Shown piece after piece: positions 11,047 through 20,044 of a stretch of 64,000 nt of DNA (its first letter is position 1; each line of letters starts with the position of its first letter). The stretch spans positions 248,001-312,000 of the forward strand of contig JAHBXB010000003.1 in the NCBI GenBank assembly GCA_019636655.1. The letters run 5' to 3'. This stretch comes from Phycisphaeraceae bacterium (GTDB lineage Bacteria; Planctomycetota; Phycisphaerae; Phycisphaerales; UBA1924). The notes beneath the pieces were generated by a model. It did no database searches. It was not told the DNA's origin and worked only from the letters and a program-made list of their open reading frames with translations. The translations under genes and the position numbers were made by a program.

Positions 11047-11613
11047 ATGGACGAGACTGTTTCCAAGTCGTTGGCAGCGGCACGCGGGGCGCTCGATGCG
11101 TTGGTGGCGGATGCAGACCTGGTCGGGCGGATAGCCGGCGCCGGGACTCTGATCGCGGAGCGGTTGGGCAAGGGCGCCAAGGTCATGATCTGCGGGAACG
11201 GAGGATCGGCGTGCGACGCAGCGCACTTTGCGGAGGAGATGACGGGGCGATTCAGGAAGGAGAGGCCCCCGCTGCCGGCGATCGCCTGCACCGATGCGGG
11301 GCACATTACCTGCACGGCCAACGATTATGGGTTCGAGGAGGTCTTTTCGCGGTGGGTGGAGGCCCTGGGCCAGCAGGGCGACGTGCTGATCGTGCTCAGC
11401 ACCAGCGGGAACTCGGAGAACATCGTCCGTGCGGCTCGCGTTGGGCGTGCGAAGGAGATGATCGTCATTGGCCTGCTTGGTCGCGGTGGCGGAGAGGCGG
11501 CGGCGGTCTGTGATCATCCCCTGGACGTGCCCGGGGAGACGAGCGACCGGATCCAGGAACTGCACATGCTGATCCTGCACGCCTGGGTGGAGGTCGCTGA
11601 AGCAGCGCTCTAG
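11047..11613 (+). CDS. gmhA: SIS-domain phosphoheptose isomerase, GmhA type
   Basis: The 188-residue protein has the GmhA signature CGNGGSACDAAHFAEEMTGRF, the second phosphate loop STSGNSENI, and the C-terminal ELHMLILHAWVE helix that supplies an active-site His. GmhA converts sedoheptulose 7-phosphate to D-glycero-manno-heptose 7-phosphate for surface polysaccharide. TAGACT stands six bases before the ATG (leaderless type). Its end overlaps the end of the convergent LON-domain gene by four bases. Confidence 0.88.
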   Translation: MDETVSKSLAAARGALDALVADADLVGRIAGAGTLIAERLGKGAKVMICGNGGSACDAAHFAEEMTGRFRKERPPLPAIACTDAGHITCTANDYGFEEVFSRWVEALGQQGDVLIVLSTSGNSENIVRAARVGRAKEMIVIGLLGRGGGEAAAVCDHPLDVPGETSDRIQELHMLILHAWVEVAEAAL

Positions 11614-12317
11614 TTCCAACAGCACCCCTTGGGTAGCTCGGCCAGCCTCTGGGGGCCTGCCCGGGTGAGCAGCAGGCGAACCGATTCCAACTCCGTCAGG
11701 ACCAGTGCTGCCCGTCGGCGAGCATCGGCTTGCTCGAGGAGCCGGTAGCGAAGCCCGGGCTCGGTCAGCAACACGAAGGAAAGCAGGTCCAGCAGGGCCG
11801 TCGTGGGCACCTGCTCGTCGCGGAGGTGGTGGGCAAACGCCGCGGCATCACGGAGATCCGTCATGGGCGCTGTGGAGAGCATGTCGCCAAGCTGGTGCCG
11901 CACGGCGGTCAGGACTTCCTCGTCCGCAGTCTCAAGACCAACCGGTTCGAGCATCGCTTGCCGATAGGGCCGCCCGTCCTCTGACGGGATCTCCTCCTTG
12001 ATGACCGCGCGACAGATCCCCTGCATCGCCACCGCGTACCGACCATCGGGGAACCGGTGATGATCGATGATCTGGCCGACGCACACGGCCGGCCTGAAAG
12101 GAGCCGTATCGGGCGGGTCGGACCGCGGCCAGTCACCATCAACAACCGCCATGCCGATCTGGCCTTGGCCGTCGAGGGCATCGCTGACCAACTGGCGGTA
12201 TCGGTCCTCGGTGACTTCGACGGGGAGCACACCGTGCGGAAGCAACCGGGCGGTGCCCTGCGGCAACAGGGGTATTGGTCGGCTGAAGTTCACGCTGACA
12301 GTGGTCTCTTCGGACAT
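11610..12317 (-). CDS. LON peptidase substrate-binding domain protein
   Basis: This 235-residue cytosolic protein starts MSEETTVSVNF and runs through the LonN-like pattern: IPLLPQGTARLLPHGVLPVEVTEDRYRQLVSDAL, then VGQIIDHHRFPDGRYAVAMQGICRAVI. The ATPase and protease domains of Lon are absent, so it resembles the stand-alone LON-domain family of unknown role. The C-terminal third is helical. TACCAT lies six bases upstream of the ATG, favouring this start over an in-frame ATG further upstream. Confidence 0.82.
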   Translation of the reverse strand: MSEETTVSVNFSRPIPLLPQGTARLLPHGVLPVEVTEDRYRQLVSDALDGQGQIGMAVVDGDWPRSDPPDTAPFRPAVCVGQIIDHHRFPDGRYAVAMQGICRAVIKEEIPSEDGRPYRQAMLEPVGLETADEEVLTAVRHQLGDMLSTAPMTDLRDAAAFAHHLRDEQVPTTALLDLLSFVLLTEPGLRYRLLEQADARRRAALVLTELESVRLLLTRAGPQRLAELPKGCCWN

Positions 12318-12455
12318 GCCACTATGGTAACAAGCCGCCCCAGAAACGAGAAGACTCCGCGAGCTCCTCTGGGATGCCATGCCGATCACACGGCCGAATC
12401 CTCCGCCTCAGGCCGGCATCTGAGATCCGGTGTAGCCTTGTCAAGGGAGTTGAAG

Positions 12456-13652
12456 ATGACACGACGGACGACCGCTGTTCTTGCTGGGCTGGTGATTGGC
12501 GCTCTGGCAACAGCTGTTCCACGGGGAACACCGATGGCGGAGGCCCAGCAGGTTCCGCAATCTCCCCTGGCCACCGATGCGACCAGCACCTACAACCTGA
12601 CCGTCGGCAGCGTTGCCGTCGATGGGTACGACCCTGTGGCATACTTCCCTGAGGGTGGAGGGACCGCAACGAAGGGGGATGCCCGCTTCGAAATGGCGCA
12701 CAACGGCGTCACGTACCGGTTTTCGTCAAAGGCACATCTTGATCTGTTCAGGTCCAATCCCTCCAAGTACCAGCCGGCCCACGGCGGGTGGTGCACGTAT
12801 GCGATGGGCAAGGACGGTGCCAAGGTCGAGGTCGACCCGACGTCGTACGTCGTGGCCGGCGACCGGCTATTCCTGTTCTACAAGGACTTCTTCACCAATA
12901 CTCGCGCATCGTTCCTGAAGGACCAGGAGGGACTCACCGCCAAGGCCGACGCGAACTGGAAGCGGCTTACCGGTGAGTCGCCGCGGATGGGCACCCCAGC
13001 CTCGCTCCAGCGCCAACTCGACGAGTTGCGGGACCGGGCGAACAAGGCGGCGCCGGCCGAGCGGATTGCGGTCTACGAAGAGGGAATCCGCGAGATCGCC
13101 GCATCGGGGGTGTTGGAGAGCGCCCTGAAGGTCGGGGCCAGCGCGCCTGACTTCACGCTGATGAGTGCGGCTGGCCCGCCCGTGCGGCTTGCCGAGTTGC
13201 TCAAGTCTGGCCCAGTTGTGCTGACCTGGTACCGAGGCGGGTGGTGCCCGTACTGCAACCTGCAGCTTCGGACCTATCAGGAGTCTCTCGCGGACTTCAA
13301 AGCGGCAGGAGGGGCTCACCTTGTCGCCGTGTCGCCGCAGATGCCCGACTCGTCGCTCTCGACCCAGGAGAAGAACTTGCTCGAGTTCGCTGTTCTGAGC
13401 GACCCGGGAAACTCGGTCGCCCACCAATACGGCGTCGCCTATCGCCTTCCGGAGAGCGTCGTCAACGCATTCAAGGGACGGCTGGACATGCCGCGGTTCA
13501 ACGGCGACGACTCCTGGGAGTTGCCTCTCCCAGTCACGTACGTCATCGGCAAGGATTCTCGGATCGCCTACGCGTTCATCGACGCCGATTACCGGAAGCG
13601 AGCGGAGCCTGCCGACATTCTCGCCGCCCTGCGAGCTCTGCAGTCACCATGA
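12456..13652 (+). CDS. Secreted YHS-domain / peroxiredoxin-like fusion protein
   Basis: The 398-residue protein begins with a signal peptide (MTRRTTAVLAGLVIGALATA). A YHS-type domain follows (about residues 45-160: VDGYDPVAYFPEGG ... GGWCTYAMGKDG), a family associated with metal or redox proteins. After a helical linker comes an AhpC/TSA-like thioredoxin fold (about 225-395: GASAPDFTLMSAAGPPV ... WYRGGWCPYCNLQL) with a WCPYC motif. An export signal places it outside the cytoplasm. Peroxide or thiol reduction linked to a bound metal is a reasonable guess, not established. AAGGGAG before the ATG serves as ribosome binding site. Confidence 0.85.
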   Translation: MTRRTTAVLAGLVIGALATAVPRGTPMAEAQQVPQSPLATDATSTYNLTVGSVAVDGYDPVAYFPEGGGTATKGDARFEMAHNGVTYRFSSKAHLDLFRSNPSKYQPAHGGWCTYAMGKDGAKVEVDPTSYVVAGDRLFLFYKDFFTNTRASFLKDQEGLTAKADANWKRLTGESPRMGTPASLQRQLDELRDRANKAAPAERIAVYEEGIREIAASGVLESALKVGASAPDFTLMSAAGPPVRLAELLKSGPVVLTWYRGGWCPYCNLQLRTYQESLADFKAAGGAHLVAVSPQMPDSSLSTQEKNLLEFAVLSDPGNSVAHQYGVAYRLPESVVNAFKGRLDMPRFNGDDSWELPLPVTYVIGKDSRIAYAFIDADYRKRAEPADILAALRALQSP

Positions 13653-13716
13653 TCCGAACTCGGCTTGCGTTTTCTTTAGGTATCGGGTGGTCTGGCGCCG
13701 CGCCTCCCAATAACGT

Positions 13717-13728
13717 GACCCATGGGTC
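13717..13728. promoter_or_regulatory. Perfect 12-bp palindrome upstream of the trehalose operon
   Basis: GACCCATGGGTC is a perfect dyad lying about 80 bases before the malQ start, with further partial symmetry on both sides (CGT ... CACG). It is a candidate operator for the operon. Confidence 0.35.
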
Positions 13729-13809
13729 CACGCTCTGCAGTCATGCCGGGCCAGGGTGTTCAGTCGCACTCGCGGACTGACCAGCGACTCGAAGACGGGA
13801 CCTCAAGAC

Positions 13810-15831
13810 ATGCGTAGGGGCCCGCGCTCGCCCGCGGATTCCTCGACGCTGGAGCGTCTAGCGGCCGGCGCGGGGGTGCTTACCAGATATGTCGATGGGC
13901 TCGGAGTATCGCGCACTCCCCCAACAGGTGTTGTCCGCCGGATCTGCGAGGCGCTGGTACAGGTCTCGAACTCCACGACCGATGAAGCGGCTGTAACCCT
14001 TGCTGGCGCTCGCTCGTTTGAGGTGCCTCGCACGGCGAGAGCTGCGTCGCGCACCGGCGTCCTCGTCCTTGAGGACGGTGGGCGGGTCCCGGTTCAACTG
14101 GCAACACAGACTGGGTCAAGGCGTCTGATCGCGCGGCTCCCCCGTCCGATACCGCTTGGTGTCCACCGGCTCCTCCTTGACGGCGCACGGCAGGACGCCA
14201 GGGTCCATGTCCTGGCCCGACCACGATCCCTGGCGAGATCTGTCGCTCGCTCCGGGCGACGCCTCGCCGTGTTCCTGCCCCTGCACGCGGTATCGCCGGG
14301 CGGGCCGTTTGGGATCGGGACGTACTCGGATCTCAAAACGCTCTGTGACTGGGCTGAGGCGTCCGCTGGCGCCCTTGTGGGAACGCTTCCGCTGTTCCCG
14401 TCGTTCATGGGTGAGCCGTTCGATCCGAGCCCGTATGCCCCAGTCTCCCGGCTCATGTGGAACGAGCTCTTCGTTGACCCAAGCCGGGCGCCGGAATGGA
14501 CGCCGCTGGCCAAACGCGGCCGCCCCACCCGCCGCGACGCGAGCCGAGGAACGCCTCGGCGGCAGGGGCTCGCCGTGGACTATCGGCGGTCGTGGAGCGA
14601 TGCTCGCAGAACTCTGTCAGCCATGGCATCCATCGCGAGGCAGTTGCCACAACGGTGGACGGAAGTCGTTTCGAACTCGAGCGCCGAGGCGGTCAGGTAT
14701 GCACAGTTTCGTGCACTCGTCGACTCTACTCGCAAGGACTGGAGGGCTTGGCCGGCCTCCTGGCGGTCTGGACGCCTTCCCGACGCCAAGATCAATCCGC
14801 GCGACGTTGACCTCTATGTCTACGCGCAGTATCTCGCCGCGGAACAGATCGCCGCGTTGAAGCAAGGGACCTCCTCGCGCAGCCCACTGTATCTTGACCT
14901 TCCGATCGGCGTTCACGCCGGGGGATTCGACACCCTCACCCGCCCGGATCTCTTTCTCCACGGCTTTTCGGCCGGAGCGCCGCCGGACGCCCTGAACGCC
15001 GACGGCCAAGTCTGGGGATTCCCTCCGATGCACCCGCTAGCGGGACGGGCCGACGGCTACTCGCACCTGCGCCGCATCCTCCGGCGGATGCTGTCGATTG
15101 CCGGGGTGATTCGGATTGACCACGTGATGGGGTTGTACAGGATGTTCTGCGTCCCCATCGGGCACGCGGGGACCGATGGCGCGTACATCCGCTACCCTGA
15201 AGACGAGCTGTTTGCCGTTGTCATGATCGAAGCGGCCCGCGCTGGCGCGATAGTCGTCGGCGAGGATCTCGGGACCGTTCCGCCTCCGGTGCGACGGCTC
15301 ATGAAACGGCGGGGACTCCTGGGCATGTACGTCCAGCAGTTTGCTTTCGATGCGAAGCCCGGGAGGACGATTGCGCCCGCTAGTCGGCATGCACTCGCCA
15401 GCCTGAACACCCACGATACACCAACGTTTGCCGGGTTCTGGAATGCGGATGATGTGACCCTTCGGCATGCCCTGGGCCATCTCGACGGCGCGGGCGCTGC
15501 TCGGGAGCGTGCGGCGCGGTCCGACATCCGCCGCATGGTCGCCGGTGACCTTCGACGGTGCCGCATGCCCGCGAGCACGGCACGCGACGCAGCGATGTCG
15601 CTCATGCGGCTTCAAGCCCGTGGCCCCGCCCTGCTCTCCCTCATCAATCTCGAGGACCTCTGGGGGGAGCGACTTCCACAAAACGTGCCCGGAACTTCGT
15701 CGGAGTATCCGAACTGGCGTCGACTCGCGGCAAGATCCCTGCCCACGATCGTGCGCAGCCGTGCAATCGCCGCTCAGTTGTCGCTTCTTCGCGCGGAGCG
15801 ACGCGCCACCAGGCGGAGGCGCCGCCGATGA
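13810..15831 (+). CDS. malQ: 4-alpha-glucanotransferase (amylomaltase, GH77)
   Basis: MalQ moves glucan segments between maltodextrins. The product (about 673 residues from ATG 13810; a GTG at 13756 is possible) contains the GH77 nucleophile region GVIRIDHVMGLYRM, the acid/base segment VVGEDLGTVPP and the third carboxylate NTHDTPTFAGFW. The first about 130 residues form an extra N-terminal part without clear resemblance. The C-terminus ends in a run of arginines. Its stop overlaps the treZ start by ATGA, making it the first gene of the trehalose operon. Confidence 0.9.
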   Translation: MRRGPRSPADSSTLERLAAGAGVLTRYVDGLGVSRTPPTGVVRRICEALVQVSNSTTDEAAVTLAGARSFEVPRTARAASRTGVLVLEDGGRVPVQLATQTGSRRLIARLPRPIPLGVHRLLLDGARQDARVHVLARPRSLARSVARSGRRLAVFLPLHAVSPGGPFGIGTYSDLKTLCDWAEASAGALVGTLPLFPSFMGEPFDPSPYAPVSRLMWNELFVDPSRAPEWTPLAKRGRPTRRDASRGTPRRQGLAVDYRRSWSDARRTLSAMASIARQLPQRWTEVVSNSSAEAVRYAQFRALVDSTRKDWRAWPASWRSGRLPDAKINPRDVDLYVYAQYLAAEQIAALKQGTSSRSPLYLDLPIGVHAGGFDTLTRPDLFLHGFSAGAPPDALNADGQVWGFPPMHPLAGRADGYSHLRRILRRMLSIAGVIRIDHVMGLYRMFCVPIGHAGTDGAYIRYPEDELFAVVMIEAARAGAIVVGEDLGTVPPPVRRLMKRRGLLGMYVQQFAFDAKPGRTIAPASRHALASLNTHDTPTFAGFWNADDVTLRHALGHLDGAGAARERAARSDIRRMVAGDLRRCRMPASTARDAAMSLMRLQARGPALLSLINLEDLWGERLPQNVPGTSSEYPNWRRLAARSLPTIVRSRAIAAQLSLLRAERRATRRRRRR

Positions 15832-17654
15832 CCACCGTGCTTCCGCAAGTCGGGGCGTGCCCGCTCGACGACCGTCGGACGCGGTTCACCGTCTGGGCTC
15901 CGCTGCAGGATCGCCTCTGGGTGCATTTCCCGGGCTCAGATCGAGCCGAGCTGATGGTCGTCGATTCGGATGGCTATCACACGCTCACTACGGAAGCGCC
16001 CGAAGGCACGGCCTACCAGTACATGTTCGCGGACAAGCGGCTCCGACCGGACCCGGCTTCGCTCGCACAGCCCGAGGGCGTGCACGGCCCCTCGCGTGTG
16101 ACATCGCGCGCTCCCGCGTCAGCCGCGTCGCCGTTCGTCAACGCCCCGCTGGCCGACCACGTTCTCTATGAACTCCACGTCGGCACATTTACGCCCGATG
16201 GCACGTTCGACGCCATCATCACACGCCTGCCGGATCTGCAGAGCCTCGGAGTGACCGCGCTCGAGTTGATGCCGATCAGCCAGTTCCCCGGCGAGCGCAA
16301 CTGGGGGTACGACGACGTAAACCTGTTCGCGGCTCAATGGTCGTACGGCGGAGTTGCCGGACTCCGGCGGCTCGTTCGCGCCTGTCACGAGCATGGGCTC
16401 GCGATCTTTCTCGACGTGGTGTACAACCACCTCGGCCCTGAGGGGAACTACCTGGGAGAGTTCGGGCCGTACTTCACTGATCGCTACAAGACCCCGTGGG
16501 GCGCCGCCCTCAACTTCGACAGCCGCGGCTCAGATCACGTCCGCGAGTTCTTCATCCAGAACAGCCTCTACTGGACCCTCGATTGCGGCGTCGACGGCCT
16601 CCGCCTGGACGCGGTGCATGCGATCATGGACCACACTGCCAGCACGTTTGTCGAAGAACTCGCGGCGAGGAACCATGCCGAGGCACGGCGGCTGAATCGG
16701 CGGGTGCTCATCATCGCCGAGTCCAGCGACAACGACCCTCGTCTGGTGCGGCCACGCTCGCGTGGAGGGATGGGTCTTGATGGGTGCTGGAACGACGACT
16801 ACCACCACGCGATCAGAGCGTCCCTCACCGGCGATCGCCGCGGCTATTACAGATCCTTCGGAGACCCATCTCAGATCGCCAAGGCCGTGCGCGACAGGTT
16901 CGTGTTCGTCGGCGAATACTCCAGCGTGCACGGCCGGCGGCACGGAGCCATGGCCGACGACGTGGCTCGTTCCAGCCTTATCGTGTTCTCCCAGAATCAC
17001 GACCAGGTGGGCAATCGCCCCGCGGGCGATCGTCTTGATCGGAACGCCGGGCTCGACGGCGCGAGAGTTGCCGCCGCACTTGTGCTGCTGTCACCGTTCA
17101 CGCCGATGCTGTGGATGGGTGAGGAGCACGCCGAGGCGGCGCCGTTCCAGTACTTTGTCAGCCACGGCGACGACGCTCTGATCCGCGCGGTGCAGCAGGG
17201 TCGCGCCCAGGAGTTTGCCGAGTTTCAGCCTCCTGGCGGCGTGCCTGATCCCCAGGACGAGGCCACGTTTCTTCGCTCAAAGGTCGATTGGGGCCTGCGC
17301 GAGGACCAACGGCACGCGGCGATGCTCCGGTACTACACTGAGTTGCTTCGGCTCCGCCGGACGCTCGACATCCCGGGCCGCTCGAATGGCGTTGCCGCGA
17401 CCTCACGCGGCGCCGTGGTTGAGTTGAAATACCCGACGCCCGCGTGCACGCTCATCATCGCCAATACCGGCGGTGATCCCGCCCGCGTTGATCCGACACC
17501 CGGAGATCCACCCGTGTTCCACGTCCTGCTGAGTTCGGACGAGGCCCGATGGGGCGGAGAGAGATCCGGATCGTGCCCCGATTGGAACACATCCGCTCCG
17601 CTTACGATTCCGGGGCGGACCGCTCTCGTGTTGCGGGCACAGGTGCACGAATGA
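15828..17654 (+). CDS. treZ: Malto-oligosyltrehalose trehalohydrolase (GH13)
   Basis: TreZ releases trehalose from the end of maltooligosyltrehalose. The 608-residue protein has an N-terminal beta-sandwich (FTVWAPLQDRLWVHFPG) and a GH13 barrel: the first region DVVYNHLGPEGNY, nucleophile in GLRLDAVHAI, Glu in VLIIAESSDNDPR, and the last region FSQNHDQVGNRPAGDRL. LWMGEEHAEAAPFQYF is characteristic of TreZ. Both ends overlap neighbours by ATGA, so translation is coupled with malQ and the GH57 gene. Confidence 0.95.
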   Translation: MTTVLPQVGACPLDDRRTRFTVWAPLQDRLWVHFPGSDRAELMVVDSDGYHTLTTEAPEGTAYQYMFADKRLRPDPASLAQPEGVHGPSRVTSRAPASAASPFVNAPLADHVLYELHVGTFTPDGTFDAIITRLPDLQSLGVTALELMPISQFPGERNWGYDDVNLFAAQWSYGGVAGLRRLVRACHEHGLAIFLDVVYNHLGPEGNYLGEFGPYFTDRYKTPWGAALNFDSRGSDHVREFFIQNSLYWTLDCGVDGLRLDAVHAIMDHTASTFVEELAARNHAEARRLNRRVLIIAESSDNDPRLVRPRSRGGMGLDGCWNDDYHHAIRASLTGDRRGYYRSFGDPSQIAKAVRDRFVFVGEYSSVHGRRHGAMADDVARSSLIVFSQNHDQVGNRPAGDRLDRNAGLDGARVAAALVLLSPFTPMLWMGEEHAEAAPFQYFVSHGDDALIRAVQQGRAQEFAEFQPPGGVPDPQDEATFLRSKVDWGLREDQRHAAMLRYYTELLRLRRTLDIPGRSNGVAATSRGAVVELKYPTPACTLIIANTGGDPARVDPTPGDPPVFHVLLSSDEARWGGERSGSCPDWNTSAPLTIPGRTALVLRAQVHE

Positions 17655-20044
17655 CCCGACGGTACCTCTGCATCCACGGGCACTTCTACCAGCCACCGCG
17701 CGAGAACGCGTGGCTGGAGGCGGTGGAGATGCAGGAGTCCGCCTACCCCAATCACGACTGGAATGAGCGGATCACGCGGGAGTGCTACGCGACCAATGCT
17801 CGCGCCCGCCTGCTTGACGGCGACGGCACGATCGAACGCGCGGTCAGCAACTACGAGCGGATCAGTTTCAACTTCGGCCCCACGCTGCTGGCTTGGATGA
17901 AGGACGCTGCGCCGGGGGTGTATGCCCGGATCATCGACAGCGACCGCGCCAGTGTCGAGCGCTTCGGGGGTCACGGTTCCGCGATGGCTCAGGGCTACAA
18001 CCACGCGATCCTTCCACTCTGCAACGAACGCGACCTGGCGACCCAGGTGCTCTGGGGTGTCCGGGACTTTGAATCGCGATTCGGTCGCAAGCCCGAGGGC
18101 ATGTGGATGCCCGAGACCGCGGCGAATACCCCTACCCTGGAGGCGATGGCAGAGGCCGGCATTGCGTTCACCGTGCTGGCGCCGCGGCAGTGCGCGGCAG
18201 TGCGCCCAATCGGCGACGCCCCGTGGGATGAGGTTGGAGAGGGCGTCGATCCGACCCGCGCCTACACCTGCCTGCTGCCCTCAGGCCGGTCCATCGCACT
18301 GCTCTTCTACGATGGCCCGGTCTCCCAGGGAGTCGCCTTTGAGGGCCTGCTGAACAGCGGGGATCGCTTCGCCACACGTCTGATGAGCGGATTCAGCGAT
18401 GCCAGATCCCACGATCAGCTCATGCACATTGCCACCGACGGGGAGAGCTACGGCCACCACCACCGTCATGGCGAAATGGCGCTCGCCGCGGCGCTGGCCA
18501 CGATCGAGGCGGATCCTTCTGTCGAGGTGATCAACTACGGACTTTTTCTCGAACGACACCCCCCCACGATGGAGGCACGGATCCACGAGAACAGTTCGTG
18601 GAGTTGTGTCCACGGTGTCGAGAGGTGGCGGTCCGATTGCGGGTGCAACTCCGGCAAGGCGGGACTGCACCAGCGGTGGCGGTCCCCCCTACGTGATTCG
18701 CTGGACTGGCTGCGGGACGCCGTGCTCGAGCGCTTCGAGGAGGTAGGCGGGCAGTTGTACAAGGATCCGTGGGCTGCACGCGATGCGTACATCGGTGTCA
18801 TCCTCGATCGCTCTCCCGACTCGGTTGACCGGTTTCTCACCGCCCACGCGGCCCGACCACTTCAAGATCACGAACGCCGAGCCGCCATTCAACTTATGGA
18901 GCTGCAGCGCCACGCGATGCTCATGTACACGAGCTGCGCCTGGTTCTTTGATGACGTCTCCGGGATCGAGACCGTTCAGGTCATCCAATACGCAGCACGA
19001 GTGATCCAACTCGCGAAGAGGACCCTGGGCCTCGACCTGGAGGAGGGACTACTGGAGCGGCTCGCCGCATCACCGGGCAACTCCAAGGAGTTCCCCGATG
19101 GTCGCGCGGTGTACAACCAGTGTGTGCGGCCGGCCATGCTGGGCCTCGACCGCGTGGCAGCTCACTACGCGGTCCACCGGTTGTTCGATGGCACGAAGGA
19201 CCGTGTTTACGCCTTTGAGATCAACGGGGACGAGGGGAACCGGCGGACCTCGGGGCGTGCCCGCCTCGTCGTCGGGAACGCGACATTCCACTCCGGCATC
19301 GACTTTGAGGCCGCAAGGCTCTCGTACTGCGCTCTGCACATGGGGGATCACACGGTATCGTGCGGTGTTCGGGTTTATGCCGGAGATGCTGCCTTTGCGG
19401 CTGTTCGGACCGCCGCGGAGGAGGCGTTCGATCGGGCTGACTTTGCGGAAGTCCTTAAGCTCATGGACAGGGAGTTCGGCGGGACATCGTACTCCATCGC
19501 CTCCCTCTTCCGGGACGAGCAGCACGCCGTCGTTCGTCGGATCCTCAAGCCGGCGCTGGAACAGATCGACAGCTCCTACACGCAGATCTATGAACAGCAC
19601 GCGCCACTCGCCAGGTTCCTGCGCTCGTTGAAACTGACCGTTCCCCGCAGGATCCAGGTGATCGGCTCCTTCGTGCTGAGCCAGAGGCTGCGCCGCCTGT
19701 TCGAAGAGCCGGCCCCCGATCTTGCCCTCGCCGCCGAGCTCGTCGACGAGGCAGCGAGGAGCGGCATTACGCTGGATGAGCAGACCGTGGGGCAGAGTGT
19801 CTCGAACGCCATGAGCCGCGAGATTGCGTCTACACCCCAGGACACAATCGACAGTTGTCGGTTCCTCCTCGCTTTGGTGAGATTCGTTGACACACTTCCA
19901 TTCAACGTCGATCTCTGGCCGCTCCAGGAGTTCTACCTGGACCGCGTGCGGCCCCTTGCCGCGGAGATCGCAGGCTCCCTTGACCGATCCGCGGACCTTG
20001 CCCTGCTCCGCGAGTTAGGAGCGGCATTGGAGGTCCGCGTGTGA
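17651..20044 (+). CDS. GH57 family glycoside hydrolase with DUF3536-type C-terminal half
   Basis: The 797-residue protein begins RRYLCIHGHFYQPPRENAW, a typical GH57 opening. The nucleophile region GMWMPETAANTPTLEAMAEAG and the second acid in HIATDGESYGHHH follow. Beyond about residue 330 the sequence (WSCVHGVERWRSDCGCN) resembles the DUF3536 extension found on a subset of GH57 enzymes. Specificity is unknown, with alpha-amylase or branching-type activity on alpha-glucan likely from context. It sits between treZ and treY with four-base overlaps on both sides, so it is an integral member of the trehalose pathway operon. Confidence 0.88.
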   Translation: MTRRYLCIHGHFYQPPRENAWLEAVEMQESAYPNHDWNERITRECYATNARARLLDGDGTIERAVSNYERISFNFGPTLLAWMKDAAPGVYARIIDSDRASVERFGGHGSAMAQGYNHAILPLCNERDLATQVLWGVRDFESRFGRKPEGMWMPETAANTPTLEAMAEAGIAFTVLAPRQCAAVRPIGDAPWDEVGEGVDPTRAYTCLLPSGRSIALLFYDGPVSQGVAFEGLLNSGDRFATRLMSGFSDARSHDQLMHIATDGESYGHHHRHGEMALAAALATIEADPSVEVINYGLFLERHPPTMEARIHENSSWSCVHGVERWRSDCGCNSGKAGLHQRWRSPLRDSLDWLRDAVLERFEEVGGQLYKDPWAARDAYIGVILDRSPDSVDRFLTAHAARPLQDHERRAAIQLMELQRHAMLMYTSCAWFFDDVSGIETVQVIQYAARVIQLAKRTLGLDLEEGLLERLAASPGNSKEFPDGRAVYNQCVRPAMLGLDRVAAHYAVHRLFDGTKDRVYAFEINGDEGNRRTSGRARLVVGNATFHSGIDFEAARLSYCALHMGDHTVSCGVRVYAGDAAFAAVRTAAEEAFDRADFAEVLKLMDREFGGTSYSIASLFRDEQHAVVRRILKPALEQIDSSYTQIYEQHAPLARFLRSLKLTVPRRIQVIGSFVLSQRLRRLFEEPAPDLALAAELVDEAARSGITLDEQTVGQSVSNAMSREIASTPQDTIDSCRFLLALVRFVDTLPFNVDLWPLQEFYLDRVRPLAAEIAGSLDRSADLALLRELGAALEVRV

